Part shown: in pieces, positions 1 to 7,290 of the stretch | Layout: the number at the start of each line of letters is the position of its first letter | Position numbering within the stretch: the stretch's first letter is position 1 | Source: VGBK01 sp964354255 | Lineage (GTDB): Bacteria > Actinomycetota > Acidimicrobiia > Spongiisociales > UBA11373 | DNA length: 31,041 bases | Assembly: GCA_964354255.1 (NCBI GenBank) | Contig: CAYGYX010000020.1 | Span: forward strand, 1 to 31,041 | Reading direction: 5' to 3' | The notes under the pieces: generated by a model | Seen by the model: only the letters and a program-made list of their open reading frames with translations | Databases searched by the model: none | Told to the model about the DNA's origin: nothing | Translations under genes and position numbers: made by a program

Positions 1-328
1 AGCGGCCGAAGACCCTTCAGCCGTCCAAACCCGGTCCGTTGGGCTAGGAGCCCGAATGTGACCGTCGGGTTGAGAACCCGAAGGTTGGTCCGTCGGGTGG
101 GCACCCGAAGCGCCTCTTTGGCGCCGAGAACCGAGGAGATGCTCATTCGGATGGGAGGCCGGTCCCGGGGGCACCTGACGGGGTGTGGGGGCGCGTCCAG
201 CTGTCTAGGCAGGCCCCGGAGCGCTGGTCGATGGGGTGGCTCCGGTTCCCCGGCGGCCACGCCATGCCGGTCGGCGCGCAGGCTCCCGGCGGAGAGGCGA
301 AGGCCACTCCCGGGCGGGCCCGCCGGCT
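1..328. other. Non-coding region with three tandem hairpins
   Basis: No convincing gene is seen here. The short frames that cross it have shadow-type composition and no family resemblance. The left part (39-108) holds three consecutive imperfect palindromes described separately. The rest is GC-rich DNA downstream of the minus-strand homocysteine methyltransferase, whose stop codon is at 329-331. No U-tracted terminator is visible. Confidence 0.6.
39..108. repeat. Three tandem CGTYGGG...CCCGA hairpins
   Basis: Three inverted repeats start 26 and 28 bp apart: 39-55 (TTGGGCT-AGG-AGCCCGA), 65-81 (TCGGGTT-GAG-AACCCGA) and 93-108 (TCGGGTG-GG-CACCCGA). Each is preceded by CCG, and stems are 6-7 bp with loops of 2-3 bases. 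Loop and inner-stem bases differ while pairing is kept, which suggests that structure rather than sequence is preserved. The same pattern recurs at 4311-4329, 19766-19789 and 19825-19843, always outside genes. Confidence 0.7.
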
Positions 329-1234
329 TCAGGCTCCCCGGTGGTGGCAAGCCGGGATGGCGGCTCGGATGGCGCGGATGTGGTCGGGGGTGGTGCCGCA
401 GCAACCGCCGATGATGGAGACCCCGGCCTCGAGGAGCGAGCCGACGCGGGCGGCCATGAAGTCCGGTGTCTCGGGGTAGACCAGGTCGCCGCGGCTGATG
501 TCGGGCTGGCCGGCATTGGCCTGGATGATGAGCGGCCGCGACGTGACCTCGCGAAAGGCCCGCGCCACCTCGACCATCGCGTCGATGCCCTGGCCGCAGT
601 TGGAGCCGAGCACGTCGGCGCCGGCCGCCTCGAGGGTGCGGGCGGCCTGAGCGACCGAGACGCCCATGATCGTGAAGAAGCCGCGCGGGGTGGGGTCGAA
701 GGTCATGGTGGCGATCACCGGGATCGCGGGGGAGACCGCCCGCGCCGCTTCCACGGCGAGGCGGGCTTCCTGGAGGTCGGTCATGGTCTCGACGCAGACG
801 AGGTCGGCGCCGGCCTCGACCAGGGCGCGGATCTGCTGCTCGAACGCGGCTCGTACCTCCTCGGGCGCGGTCTCGCCTACGGGGGTGAGGATGCGGGCCG
901 AAGGCCCGACCGAGGCGGACAGGTAGGCCCGCCCCCCGGCGATCTCCCGGACCAGCGTCACCGCCCGCCGGTTGATGTCGTCGGCCCGGTCGGCGAGCCC
1001 GTACCCGGACAGGTTGAGCGAGGTGCCGCCGAAGGTGTCGGTGGTGATCAGGTCGGCGCCGGCCTCCAGGTAGAGGCGGGCGATCTCCCGGATCGTGTCG
1101 GGCCGCTCGAGCACGAACGACTCGGGAGGGGTGCCGGGAGTCAGCCCGCGCGCCATGAGCATGGTGCCCCAGGCGCCGTCGCCGACCAGCACGTCGCCGC
1201 GCCGCAGACGCTCGCGGAAAGGCAGGAGGGACAT
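329..1234 (-). CDS. Homocysteine S-methyltransferase-domain protein (MetH N-module-like)
   Basis: A 301-residue protein of the S-methyl_trans (BHMT/MetH N-terminal) family, a zinc-dependent TIM barrel that moves a methyl group onto homocysteine. The N-terminus has the usual GDGAWGTML opening. The zinc ligands are visible as C213 (GSNCGQG) and C278/C279 (GGCCGTTPDH). Its ATG (1234-1232) overlaps the TGA of the upstream corrinoid-protein gene by one base, so the two are probably translationally coupled. It is the last gene of a four-gene operon with an MttB-like enzyme. From that context I infer that it takes the methyl from the corrinoid protein and makes methionine. The acceptor could be a different thiol; the sequence does not settle this. 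Confidence 0.9.
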   Translation of the reverse strand: MSLLPFRERLRRGDVLVGDGAWGTMLMARGLTPGTPPESFVLERPDTIREIARLYLEAGADLITTDTFGGTSLNLSGYGLADRADDINRRAVTLVREIAGGRAYLSASVGPSARILTPVGETAPEEVRAAFEQQIRALVEAGADLVCVETMTDLQEARLAVEAARAVSPAIPVIATMTFDPTPRGFFTIMGVSVAQAARTLEAAGADVLGSNCGQGIDAMVEVARAFREVTSRPLIIQANAGQPDISRGDLVYPETPDFMAARVGSLLEAGVSIIGGCCGTTPDHIRAIRAAIPACHHRGA

Positions 1235-1872
1235 CAGGCCACTCCGAGCAGCGCTTTGACGTGGGTGACGGCGCTGGCCGCGTCGAAGGCGTAGTCGTCG
1301 GCGCCGATCTCGCGGGCGAAGTCGGCCGAGACGGGAGCACCGCCCACGATCGTCTTGATCTTGCCCCGGCAGCCCCGCTCGCGCAGGATCTCGACGACTT
1401 CCTTCATCCCGACCATGGTGGTGGTCAGCAAGGCCGACAGGCCGATGACCGGAGCCTCCTGCTCGATCGCCGCCTCGACGAAGCGGGCGGGTGGCACGTC
1501 CTTGCCGAGGTCGATCACTTCGAAGCCCGCGCCCTGCAGCATGATGCCGACCAGGTTCTTGCCGATGTCGTGGAGGTCGCCCCTGATCGTGCCGATCACG
1601 ACCTTGCCCAGCATCGGGACCTTGTCCCGAAGGAGCAGCGGCTTGAGCAGGTCCAGGCCGGCGTACATGGCCCGGGCGGCGAGCAGCACCTCGGGCAGGA
1701 AGATCTGGTGGGTGCGGAACTGCTCGCCCACGACGCTCATGCCCGCGAGCAGGCCCTCGTTCAGTATCGAGGCCGGCGCCCGACCCGCCTGGATCGCGGC
1801 TTGCGTGCGGTCGCGAACGGCCGCATCGTCGCCGCGCTCGAGCGCCTCCGCCAGCGACTCCATTGCGTCCAT
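1234..1872 (-). CDS. Corrinoid (cobalamin-binding) methyltransferase protein, MtbC/MttC-like
   Basis: A 212-residue two-domain protein: an N-terminal four-helix cap (about residues 1-85) and a C-terminal Rossmann-like B12-binding domain. The cobalt-ligand motif DxHxxG is present as GDLHDIGKN, with H101 the lower axial ligand. Further B12-domain landmarks are GLSALLTTT and the GGAPV...GADDYAFDA tail. Family role: it carries the methyl group as methylcobalamin between a substrate-specific methyltransferase and an acceptor enzyme. The chosen ATG at 1872 has a GAGGAG Shine-Dalgarno four bases upstream; the frame opens 22 codons earlier without such a site. It sits between the activation-domain gene and the homocysteine methyltransferase. 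Confidence 0.93.
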   Translation of the reverse strand: MDAMESLAEALERGDDAAVRDRTQAAIQAGRAPASILNEGLLAGMSVVGEQFRTHQIFLPEVLLAARAMYAGLDLLKPLLLRDKVPMLGKVVIGTIRGDLHDIGKNLVGIMLQGAGFEVIDLGKDVPPARFVEAAIEQEAPVIGLSALLTTTMVGMKEVVEILRERGCRGKIKTIVGGAPVSADFAREIGADDYAFDAASAVTHVKALLGVA

Positions 1873-1889
1873 GGGTCTCCTCTCTTGCC

Positions 1890-2600
1890 TCAGCGACGGA
1901 CCGACGCCATGCGCAGTCTGCACTCGCGCGTCGTGCACGCCTCGCAGAACGGGAAGTCGGGCCGGAAGCGGTGGCTATCACCGGTGCCGCCGACGAGCAC
2001 GCCGGAGACCGACTTCAGGGGCGTCATCAGGAAGCTGCTGTTCAGGTGGATGCCGATCTCCTCGGGGCGCAGCCGGGCGAACAGCCGCCGCTGCCCGCTC
2101 ACGTGCCAGCCGCAGTAGCCCGGGCTGTAGGGGAGTACCTTCGCATGGTCCGGCGCCACGCCGCGCTCGGCGAGGGTGCTGCTGAAGCGCTCGGCCAGGC
2201 AGCCGGAGAGGCGGTCGGCGGCCGCCGACGCGACCGCGTCGAGCAGGTAGGCGACTGCCATGTCCTGGTCGTCGAACAGCTCTCCGATGCGACGGCTGAC
2301 CCCTTCCCCTACCGTGGCCGCGTACAGGGCGAGGCCGTCGCCGCGCGCCACGATCTCCGGCAACGGCGTGACCGGCGGGTTGCTGCCCTCGCCTTGGTAG
2401 ACCGTCTGGAACTCCTCGCGCGTCAGCTCCTCGACCAGGCCCACCGGTGCCGCCAGCTCCCCGAATAGCTCGCAGGCCGAGTCGAACGCGGCGCGCACGC
2501 GGGTCGGCAGCGAAGTTCCCATCTCCACGCCCTGGGCGCGCAGCAGCTCCTGCTCGGGGGGCCGGACTTGCTCTGCTGCGAAGCGGACAACCTCCCTCAT
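1890..2600 (-). CDS. B12-dependent methionine synthase activation-domain-like protein
   Basis: A 236-residue stand-alone protein related to the MetH activation domain, found in many corrinoid methyltransferase operons. Family-type sequence runs through LPYSPGYCGWHVSGQ and LMTPLKSVSG. The MetH SAM-binding signature RxxxGY is altered: the Arg position is Pro (P-Y-S-P-G-Y). The C-terminus has a CX2CX4C cluster (FCEACTTREC), suggesting a metal or Fe-S site. The role inferred from family and neighbours is reductive rescue of oxidised corrinoid. Its ATG overlaps the TGA of the MttB-like gene (ATGA, 2600-2597), which decides the start. A 17-base gap separates its stop from the next start. Confidence 0.83.
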   Translation of the reverse strand: MREVVRFAAEQVRPPEQELLRAQGVEMGTSLPTRVRAAFDSACELFGELAAPVGLVEELTREEFQTVYQGEGSNPPVTPLPEIVARGDGLALYAATVGEGVSRRIGELFDDQDMAVAYLLDAVASAAADRLSGCLAERFSSTLAERGVAPDHAKVLPYSPGYCGWHVSGQRRLFARLRPEEIGIHLNSSFLMTPLKSVSGVLVGGTGDSHRFRPDFPFCEACTTRECRLRMASVRR

Positions 2601-4057
2601 GCGTCACGCGCCGGCAGCGCCGGCATACCCGCCCGGCGAGCCTCGGCCTCCATCAAGCGCACCAGCTCCCGGGCGGTGTCGCCGGGCAGCCGGGAAGGCC
2701 GGTAGCCGGCCAGCCGCCGCTCGACCTCGGCCCGCGCCCGTTCGCCGAGGGTTAGCGAGCCCTCCTCCTGCCAGCGGGCGCGGTTGGCGCGGTCGATCAG
2801 CGGCCCCGGGAAGGTGATCTCGCTGCGCAGGTGCCGCCGGGTGTGCTCGGTGATGAGCAGGTGGCCCTCGGCCAGCAGCTCCAGGAAGTGGGGAACGGCG
2901 GGGAAATCCTCGCGCGGCTCGATGCCGCGGGCCAGGCGCAGCGCCATGCCGCAGATCTCGTCGTCGAGCACCAGCTTCTCCAGGCTCTGGCAGCTCTCGA
3001 AGTCGAGCATGCCGGGTCCCGAGATGCTGTTGATGCCGGACGCGGCCGCCAGCACGGCGCCCATCCCCGTCTCCAGGCCGGCCTGCGCGTCCAGCAGCTT
3101 GGAGTCGGACAGCGAGATGTAGGCCTGGGTCGGCAGGCCCAGGCGCTGGCCGATCTCGTTGTAGGCGCAGTCGATCATCATGGTCTCGATGGCGCCCATC
3201 GGGGTCGTCTCGTAGCGCACGTCGAAGACGGCGGGGGAGCCTCCCCACAGGATCGGCGCCCCGGGGGCGGCGAGCTGGCCGATCACGTAGCCCGAAAGCG
3301 TCTCCGCCGCGTGCGCGACCAGCGTTCCCACCAGGGTCACCGGGGCCATGAAGCCCGCCAGCGGCATCGAGACGATCTCCGTCGGAATCCCGGCTTGGGC
3401 GCAATCGACCAGGTTCTGGCTGGTGACGTTGCTCCAACTGAGCGGCGAGGTGGGGCAGCACGCGAAGACCGTGAGCGGCTGGTCGCGCAGGGCCTGGGCG
3501 CTGCCGCGCACGGCCACCTGCATCTCGCGCATGACGCCGAAGGACTCGACGGTGAAGGCGCCGGTGACGACCGGCTTCTCGCCGTAGAGCAGGCTCAGGA
3601 AGAGGCGGTAGCTGTCCTGGATCGTCTCGCTCACGTCGGCGGGGATGAGGGCCGTGCTCTGAGCCGCCAGGTTGGCGAGGCCGCTCACCAGCTTGACGTG
3701 CTGGACGTAGTCCGCCGTCGTCGGCTTGCGCATCGTGCCGGTCGCCGAGTCGAGCACCAGGATCGCCGTCGAGCCGGGGGTGAAGTGCACATTGTTGCCC
3801 GAGAGGTCGTGGGTCTGGGTGCCCAGGACGTCGTACAGCCGGATGGCGCCCGGCGCGGCGGCGAGCGCCTGGTCGACGAGCACCGCCGGTAGGCGGACCC
3901 GGCGGGTCGTTCCGTCGACCGGGGCGCCGTGGTCGGCGAGCAGCGCCAGGACGCCGTCGTTGTGGATCTCGACGCCGATCGTGGCGAGCACGTCGCGCGC
4001 CTCGTCCAGGATGCGGTCGATCAGCGCCTCGTCGAGTAGTTGCAGCCTGGGCCTCAA
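2597..4057 (-). CDS. MttB-family (non-pyrrolysine) trimethylamine/betaine:corrinoid methyltransferase
   Basis: A 486-residue protein of the MttB superfamily, close to the usual length of about 490. Family enzymes demethylate trimethylamine or quaternary amines (glycine betaine, carnitine, proline betaine) onto a corrinoid protein. No in-frame amber codon interrupts the reading frame, so this is not the pyrrolysine TMA enzyme; MtgB-type enzymes acting on quaternary amines are the nearest functional model. The start is a TTG at 4057 supported by a strong GGGGGAGG site seven bases upstream. It is the first gene of the operon, followed by overlapping activation, corrinoid and homocysteine methyltransferase genes. 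The exact substrate cannot be read from sequence. Confidence 0.88.
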   Translation of the reverse strand: MRPRLQLLDEALIDRILDEARDVLATIGVEIHNDGVLALLADHGAPVDGTTRRVRLPAVLVDQALAAAPGAIRLYDVLGTQTHDLSGNNVHFTPGSTAILVLDSATGTMRKPTTADYVQHVKLVSGLANLAAQSTALIPADVSETIQDSYRLFLSLLYGEKPVVTGAFTVESFGVMREMQVAVRGSAQALRDQPLTVFACCPTSPLSWSNVTSQNLVDCAQAGIPTEIVSMPLAGFMAPVTLVGTLVAHAAETLSGYVIGQLAAPGAPILWGGSPAVFDVRYETTPMGAIETMMIDCAYNEIGQRLGLPTQAYISLSDSKLLDAQAGLETGMGAVLAAASGINSISGPGMLDFESCQSLEKLVLDDEICGMALRLARGIEPREDFPAVPHFLELLAEGHLLITEHTRRHLRSEITFPGPLIDRANRARWQEEGSLTLGERARAEVERRLAGYRPSRLPGDTARELVRLMEAEARRAGMPALPARDA

Positions 4058-4090
4058 GCAGCGTCCTCCCCCGGCACGAACCGAGAAGCC

Positions 4091-4096
4091 ACTCTA
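4091..4096 (-). promoter_or_regulatory. Candidate -10 box of the corrinoid operon
   Basis: TAGAGT on the minus strand lies 33 bases before the TTG start of the MttB-like gene. It leaves a leader of roughly 27 bases that contains the GGGGGAGG ribosome-binding site. It fits the actinobacterial TANNNT pattern. No convincing -35 was found. Confidence 0.4.
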
Positions 4097-4305
4097 CGCC
4101 GGTCGGCCCCGCGCGGCATGAGGTCTACCAGGGTGACGGCTACCGGCCCTTGAACGGGAAGACCCCGAGACCGAACAGGGGTGCCTGCCGGGCCAGGTGG
4201 GTCCAGTCCGCCGATGGCGCGAAGTCGCCGGAGGTCTCTGTTCGGATCCCGCCGGGCCCGAGCGCTGGGGAGGAGCCGACCGGCCGAGCCGGGAGCCCGG
4301 CCCGC

Positions 4306-4338
4306 CGGTTCGTTGGGTTGGGCACCCGATCTGAACCG
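4306..4338. repeat. Compound hairpin of the CGTYGGG...CCCGA family
   Basis: The outer stem CGGTTC (4306-4311) pairs with GAACCG (4333-4338). Inside it is the family core CGTTGGGT...ACCCGA (4311-4329). The core matches the tandem hairpins at 39-108. It lies in intergenic DNA, about 29 bp beyond the acyltransferase stop. Confidence 0.6.
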
Positions 4339-4366
4339 CGAAGAGAGGCCACGGCAGTACGTCGGG

Positions 4367-5534
4367 TCAGGGCGCCGACTGCCTCCCCTGCCGGCCGTGG
4401 GCGGGCGGCTGCACCGGAACCCCGCCACGGCGGGGGTGCATCCCGAACAGGTAGCGCAGCCAGTTCCACCGGCGCACGACCTCGTAGCACAGGAACGTGC
4501 CTGCCGGGGAGGCGGCGAGAAGCACCAGCCACAGCCAGGCCCGGGAGAGGTTCGCGCCGACCATGTAGAAGGCCAACACGACGATGACGGTCTGGTGGAG
4601 GATGTAGACCGGGTAGGAGCCCTCGGCCAGGTACTCGAGGCTCGGCGAGGTGCGTTCGAAGAATCGGCTTCCCAGGCCGAGCAGTCCGACGATGAGCAGC
4701 CAGGAGGTCGTCGTCCCGAGGAAGTCGATCCCGGTCAGGGCCGGTGAAGGGTCGGCCAGGCTGTGACGCCAGGTGGTGGAGGCGACCCACCCCGCCGCTC
4801 CCGCCACCCCGAGGGGGATGGCGAGCCACATCCAGCGTCTCGCCGCCGCCACGAACTCCTGGGAGCACAGCGCCAGATAGCCGAGGACGAAGAAGGCGAA
4901 GCAGTAGAAGGGGTTATCCCCGCCGATCTCCGGGAGAAAGCCGGCGGCGAGGAGGGCGAGGCCGGTCGGGAGCCAGCCGGCAGGGTGGGCCGGGATCCGG
5001 GAGAGGCCCACGAGCCGCGAATCCTCCTGGTGCCGGCCTGCCCATAGGGGCAGCGCAGCCAGCGAGAAGACGAGCAGGTAGAGGATGAACCACAGGTGGC
5101 CGGTTCCCAGCCCACCGAAGTAGTCATCCCGGCCGAAGTCCACGTGGAGGAAGTCGCCGCCGACCAGGTAGCGCAGGTACGAGTAGCGGTAGCCGGAGTT
5201 GAAACGGGCTCCGTACCAGGTCCGGGGCGGGATGAGCACCCGGATGCCGAAGACGAGCGGCACCAGCAGCCGCTTGACTCGCTCCCCGGGCGTATTCCCC
5301 CCGGCGGCGCCGACCCAGCGCCAGGTAGGTGGACGCCCCCACCAGGACGAACAGCAGCGGCATGTGCCACCCGTCGATAAACGCCAACACCCGTGACGCC
5401 AGCGCGGAGACCTGCCGCCCCTTGACGTGGAAGCCCTCACCCACGTTGAACACGCGTCCGGCGTGGAGGGGGAAGAGGAACAGGACCGCCAGCGCCCGAA
5501 GCCAATCGATGTAGTGCAGACGCCGCGGCGTCAT
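4367..5534 (-). pseudogene. Acyltransferase-3 family membrane protein, frameshifted
   Basis: Two overlapping frames together give one acyltransferase-3 (OpgC/NodX-type) integral membrane protein of about 388 residues. The first 83 codons (MTPRRLHYIDWLRALAVLF onward) read in one frame, and the rest (ERVKRLLVPLVFG to the end) in another. The break is at 5284-5287, a run of four G on the coding strand. Removing one G restores EYARERVKRLLVPL, the sequence expected of the family. Conserved landmarks are HLWFILYLL and YPVYILHQTVI. Family members O-acylate glycans or lipids at the membrane. The single homopolymer error could be a sequencing artefact, in which case the gene is intact. Confidence 0.85.
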
Positions 5535-5869
5535 TCCCCCACTCCCGCCGGCAGCCTACTGAAGGGCCTACCGCCTTCCCCGGCCGGCGGCATCCTGCGC
5601 GCTCCACCCCGGGGCCGGCGTCGACGGTGGTGAGTCGAGCGATGGGCGGCCCCGCAGCAGAAACGACCCGACACACTCCACCAGCACCGGCGAGAGGGCT
5701 CGGCGCGCCATACCCGCACCTCCGGGCCACCGGCCTGCCGTCCCGCCCCGACCGTCGGTCCACCGACCTGATGGCGTGAGATCAGCTGCCCGTCGATGCG
5801 TCCATCCGGCTGGGGTCCCGCGAGGCGACCCGTTCCCGCGGCCACCGCCGGGTGGTGCCGGCGTGCTTG
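5535..5869. other. Non-coding gap between acyltransferase and PlsY operon
   Basis: This 335-bp gap lies on the 5' side of the acyltransferase and the 3' side of the PlsY operon, both on the minus strand. It holds the acyltransferase promoter candidate. A short weak hairpin (CCACC...GGTGG, 5842-5855) sits about 15 bases after the PlsY stop. The reading frames crossing it have shadow-type, Arg/Gly/Pro-rich translations with no family resemblance. Confidence 0.5.
5553..5558 (-). promoter_or_regulatory. Candidate -10 box of acyltransferase gene
   Basis: TAGGCT on the minus strand lies 18 bases before the ATG at 5534. The short leader carries GGGAG followed by GGGGGA as possible ribosome-binding sequence. 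The same hexamer precedes the flavoprotein gene at 15731. Confidence 0.35.
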
Positions 5870-6568
5870 TCAGGCGGCCGTCCGGTCGGTGAAGTCGGCC
5901 CACGCCGTTCGCAGCCTCTCCCAATAGCCCAGGGAGAAGGTGCCCAGGGCGCGCTGGACGCGTACCTCTTCCCGCACGTCGGGCACGATGGCCAGGATGT
6001 AGATGCCGCAGACCCAGAGGGAGAACCACAGGCCCGGTCCCCATCCCTGCCCTATCGCGTACCACGGGATCAGGAAGAAGGCCGACCCGTTCCGGGCCGC
6101 GTAACCCGAAGTGAAGACCAGCAGGCCGACTATCGCCCCGGCCACCAGTACGGCAGGGATGACAACGGGGTTGATGACCAGCATGGCCCCCAGCAGGCAG
6201 GCCTGGCCCCGGCCGCCGCGGAAGCGGTGCCAGACCGGGTAGACGTGCCCGGTCAGGACGGCGGCCCCCGCCACCAGGTGCCACGACCCGTCGGGCCAGG
6301 CGAGATGCACCGCCAGGGTGGGGATGAGGGCCTTCAGCGCATCCAGGACGATGACCAGGAGGCCCCAGCGGATCCGTCCCCGGCCGAGCAGGCTGGTGGC
6401 GCTGACGCCCCGGTAGGTCCAGGTTTCGCTGCTGCCGGGGACGGGCAGGTCGGTGGCCAGCAAGTCGTCGCCCGGGACGGCCCGGCGCCCCACCAGGCGG
6501 GCCGAACTGACGGAACCCAGCAAGTACCCCCCGACGGCAATCCCGAGCGGAATCAAGATGGATCTCAC
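5870..6568 (-). CDS. PlsY-like glycerol-3-phosphate acyltransferase paralog A
   Basis: A 232-residue multi-span membrane protein of the PlsY family, whose members transfer acyl from acyl-phosphate to glycerol-3-phosphate in phospholipid synthesis. It shows GYLLGS near the N-terminus (residues 14-19) and the motif GHVYPVWHRFRGGRGQA (H108, R120), where PlsY normally has GGKG. The first catalytic motif of classical PlsY (GSGNxGxTN) is not recognisable; GVSATSLLG stands in its place. The GTG start overlaps the TGA of paralog B (GTGA, 6568-6565) and has GGAGG just upstream. It is the third gene of a dikinase-PlsY-PlsY operon. Whether it is a true acyltransferase is uncertain because of the changed motifs. 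Confidence 0.8.
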   Translation of the reverse strand: MRSILIPLGIAVGGYLLGSVSSARLVGRRAVPGDDLLATDLPVPGSSETWTYRGVSATSLLGRGRIRWGLLVIVLDALKALIPTLAVHLAWPDGSWHLVAGAAVLTGHVYPVWHRFRGGRGQACLLGAMLVINPVVIPAVLVAGAIVGLLVFTSGYAARNGSAFFLIPWYAIGQGWGPGLWFSLWVCGIYILAIVPDVREEVRVQRALGTFSLGYWERLRTAWADFTDRTAA

Positions 6569-7290
6569 GGTCCTCCGATCGGACCGGCCGGCGCGGGGGG
6601 CCCGTCCTCCTCGGGGGGCGAGTAGTCCGGGTAGCGCTTCACGTCGGCGATCCGCTCTTTCCAGGGGCGCGGGTCACGCCGCCAGGCACGGGCCGCCCCC
6701 ACCGCCTCCACCGCGCTCTTCCACCAGTAGAGGCCGTTGGCCAGCAGCGCGAACCCCAGTCCCCACATGTCACCGCGCCAGGCGAACCAGGGGATTACCA
6801 GGATGGGCCAGGCATCAGTGGTCAGGTAGGCGCTGCCCAGGGCGATCCCGACGACTGCCCCCACGCCCACGGTTGTCGGCAGTGAAGGCCAATCAATGGC
6901 CAACAGGCCCCCCATGAGCGGGGACATGCCGAAGCCGCCGGCGAACCGGTGATACACCGGCAGGACGTGGCCGACCACCGCGCCGGCGGCCGCCAGCACG
7001 TCCTCCGGGCCCTCCGGCCAGAGGAGGTGGGCCGCCATGGCCGGGGTGAAGGCCTTGAGGATGTCGATGGCCGCCGCCGTCAGCCCCGCCCTCTCCCCGG
7101 CCCGGGCCAGCAGCATCGAGGAGCTCACCCCCACGGTCACCACCGATTCTCCCGTCCCATCGAGGGTTACCCGTGTGCGGGAGAGGTCCCGGCCGGGGGC
7201 GGTGAAGTGGCCCACCAGGCGGGCCCCGGACAACGAGCCCAGGAGGTATCCCACCAGCGCGGCCAGGGGCAGCGTCAGCTCACCGCCCAC
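6565..7290 (-). CDS. PlsY-like glycerol-3-phosphate acyltransferase paralog B
   Basis: A 241-residue membrane protein, clearly a paralog of the next gene. With the GTG at 7290 as start, GYLLGS falls at residues 14-19 and the GHVLPVYHRFAGGFG motif has H108 and F120, exactly the numbering of paralog A. A GGGGGTGA ribosome-binding site five bases upstream also supports this start over the GTG at 7299. The normally conserved Lys of GGKG is Phe here, and classical motif 1 is missing, so catalysis may be altered or lost. The hydrophilic C-terminal tail is Pro/Glu-rich. It overlaps the end of the dikinase gene by 11 bp. Confidence 0.78.
   Translation of the reverse strand: MGGELTLPLAALVGYLLGSLSGARLVGHFTAPGRDLSRTRVTLDGTGESVVTVGVSSSMLLARAGERAGLTAAAIDILKAFTPAMAAHLLWPEGPEDVLAAAGAVVGHVLPVYHRFAGGFGMSPLMGGLLAIDWPSLPTTVGVGAVVGIALGSAYLTTDAWPILVIPWFAWRGDMWGLGFALLANGLYWWKSAVEAVGAARAWRRDPRPWKERIADVKRYPDYSPPEEDGPPAPAGPIGGP

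Larger units (their letters stand above)
4058..4366. other. Non-coding gap with compound hairpin and GGIRT-type frame
   Basis: This 309-bp gap separates the acyltransferase remnant from the corrinoid operon. It contains the operon promoter, a compound hairpin at 4306-4338, and a minus-strand stretch (about 4140-4260) whose translation begins GGIRTETSGDFAPSADW. That peptide recalls the spurious GGIRT peptides often over-annotated in bacterial genomes. I see no ribosome-binding site or domain that would make it a real gene, and no cobalamin riboswitch. Confidence 0.5.

Noticed and set aside
39..108. CRISPR-like repeats
   Set aside because: Units are imperfect, about 27 bp apart with no unique spacers, and are simply tandem hairpins.
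4180..4260. Possible tRNA gene on the plus strand (T-loop-like GTTCGGATCCCGCC followed by GGGCCC)
   Set aside because: The T-stem does not pair (CTCTG against CCCGC), and no proper D-arm or anticodon arm with a 7-base loop can be built.
4058..4366. Cobalamin riboswitch ahead of the B12-dependent methyltransferase operon
   Set aside because: No B12-box-like sequence or expected conserved core is found on the minus strand, and the inferred leader is only about 27 bases.
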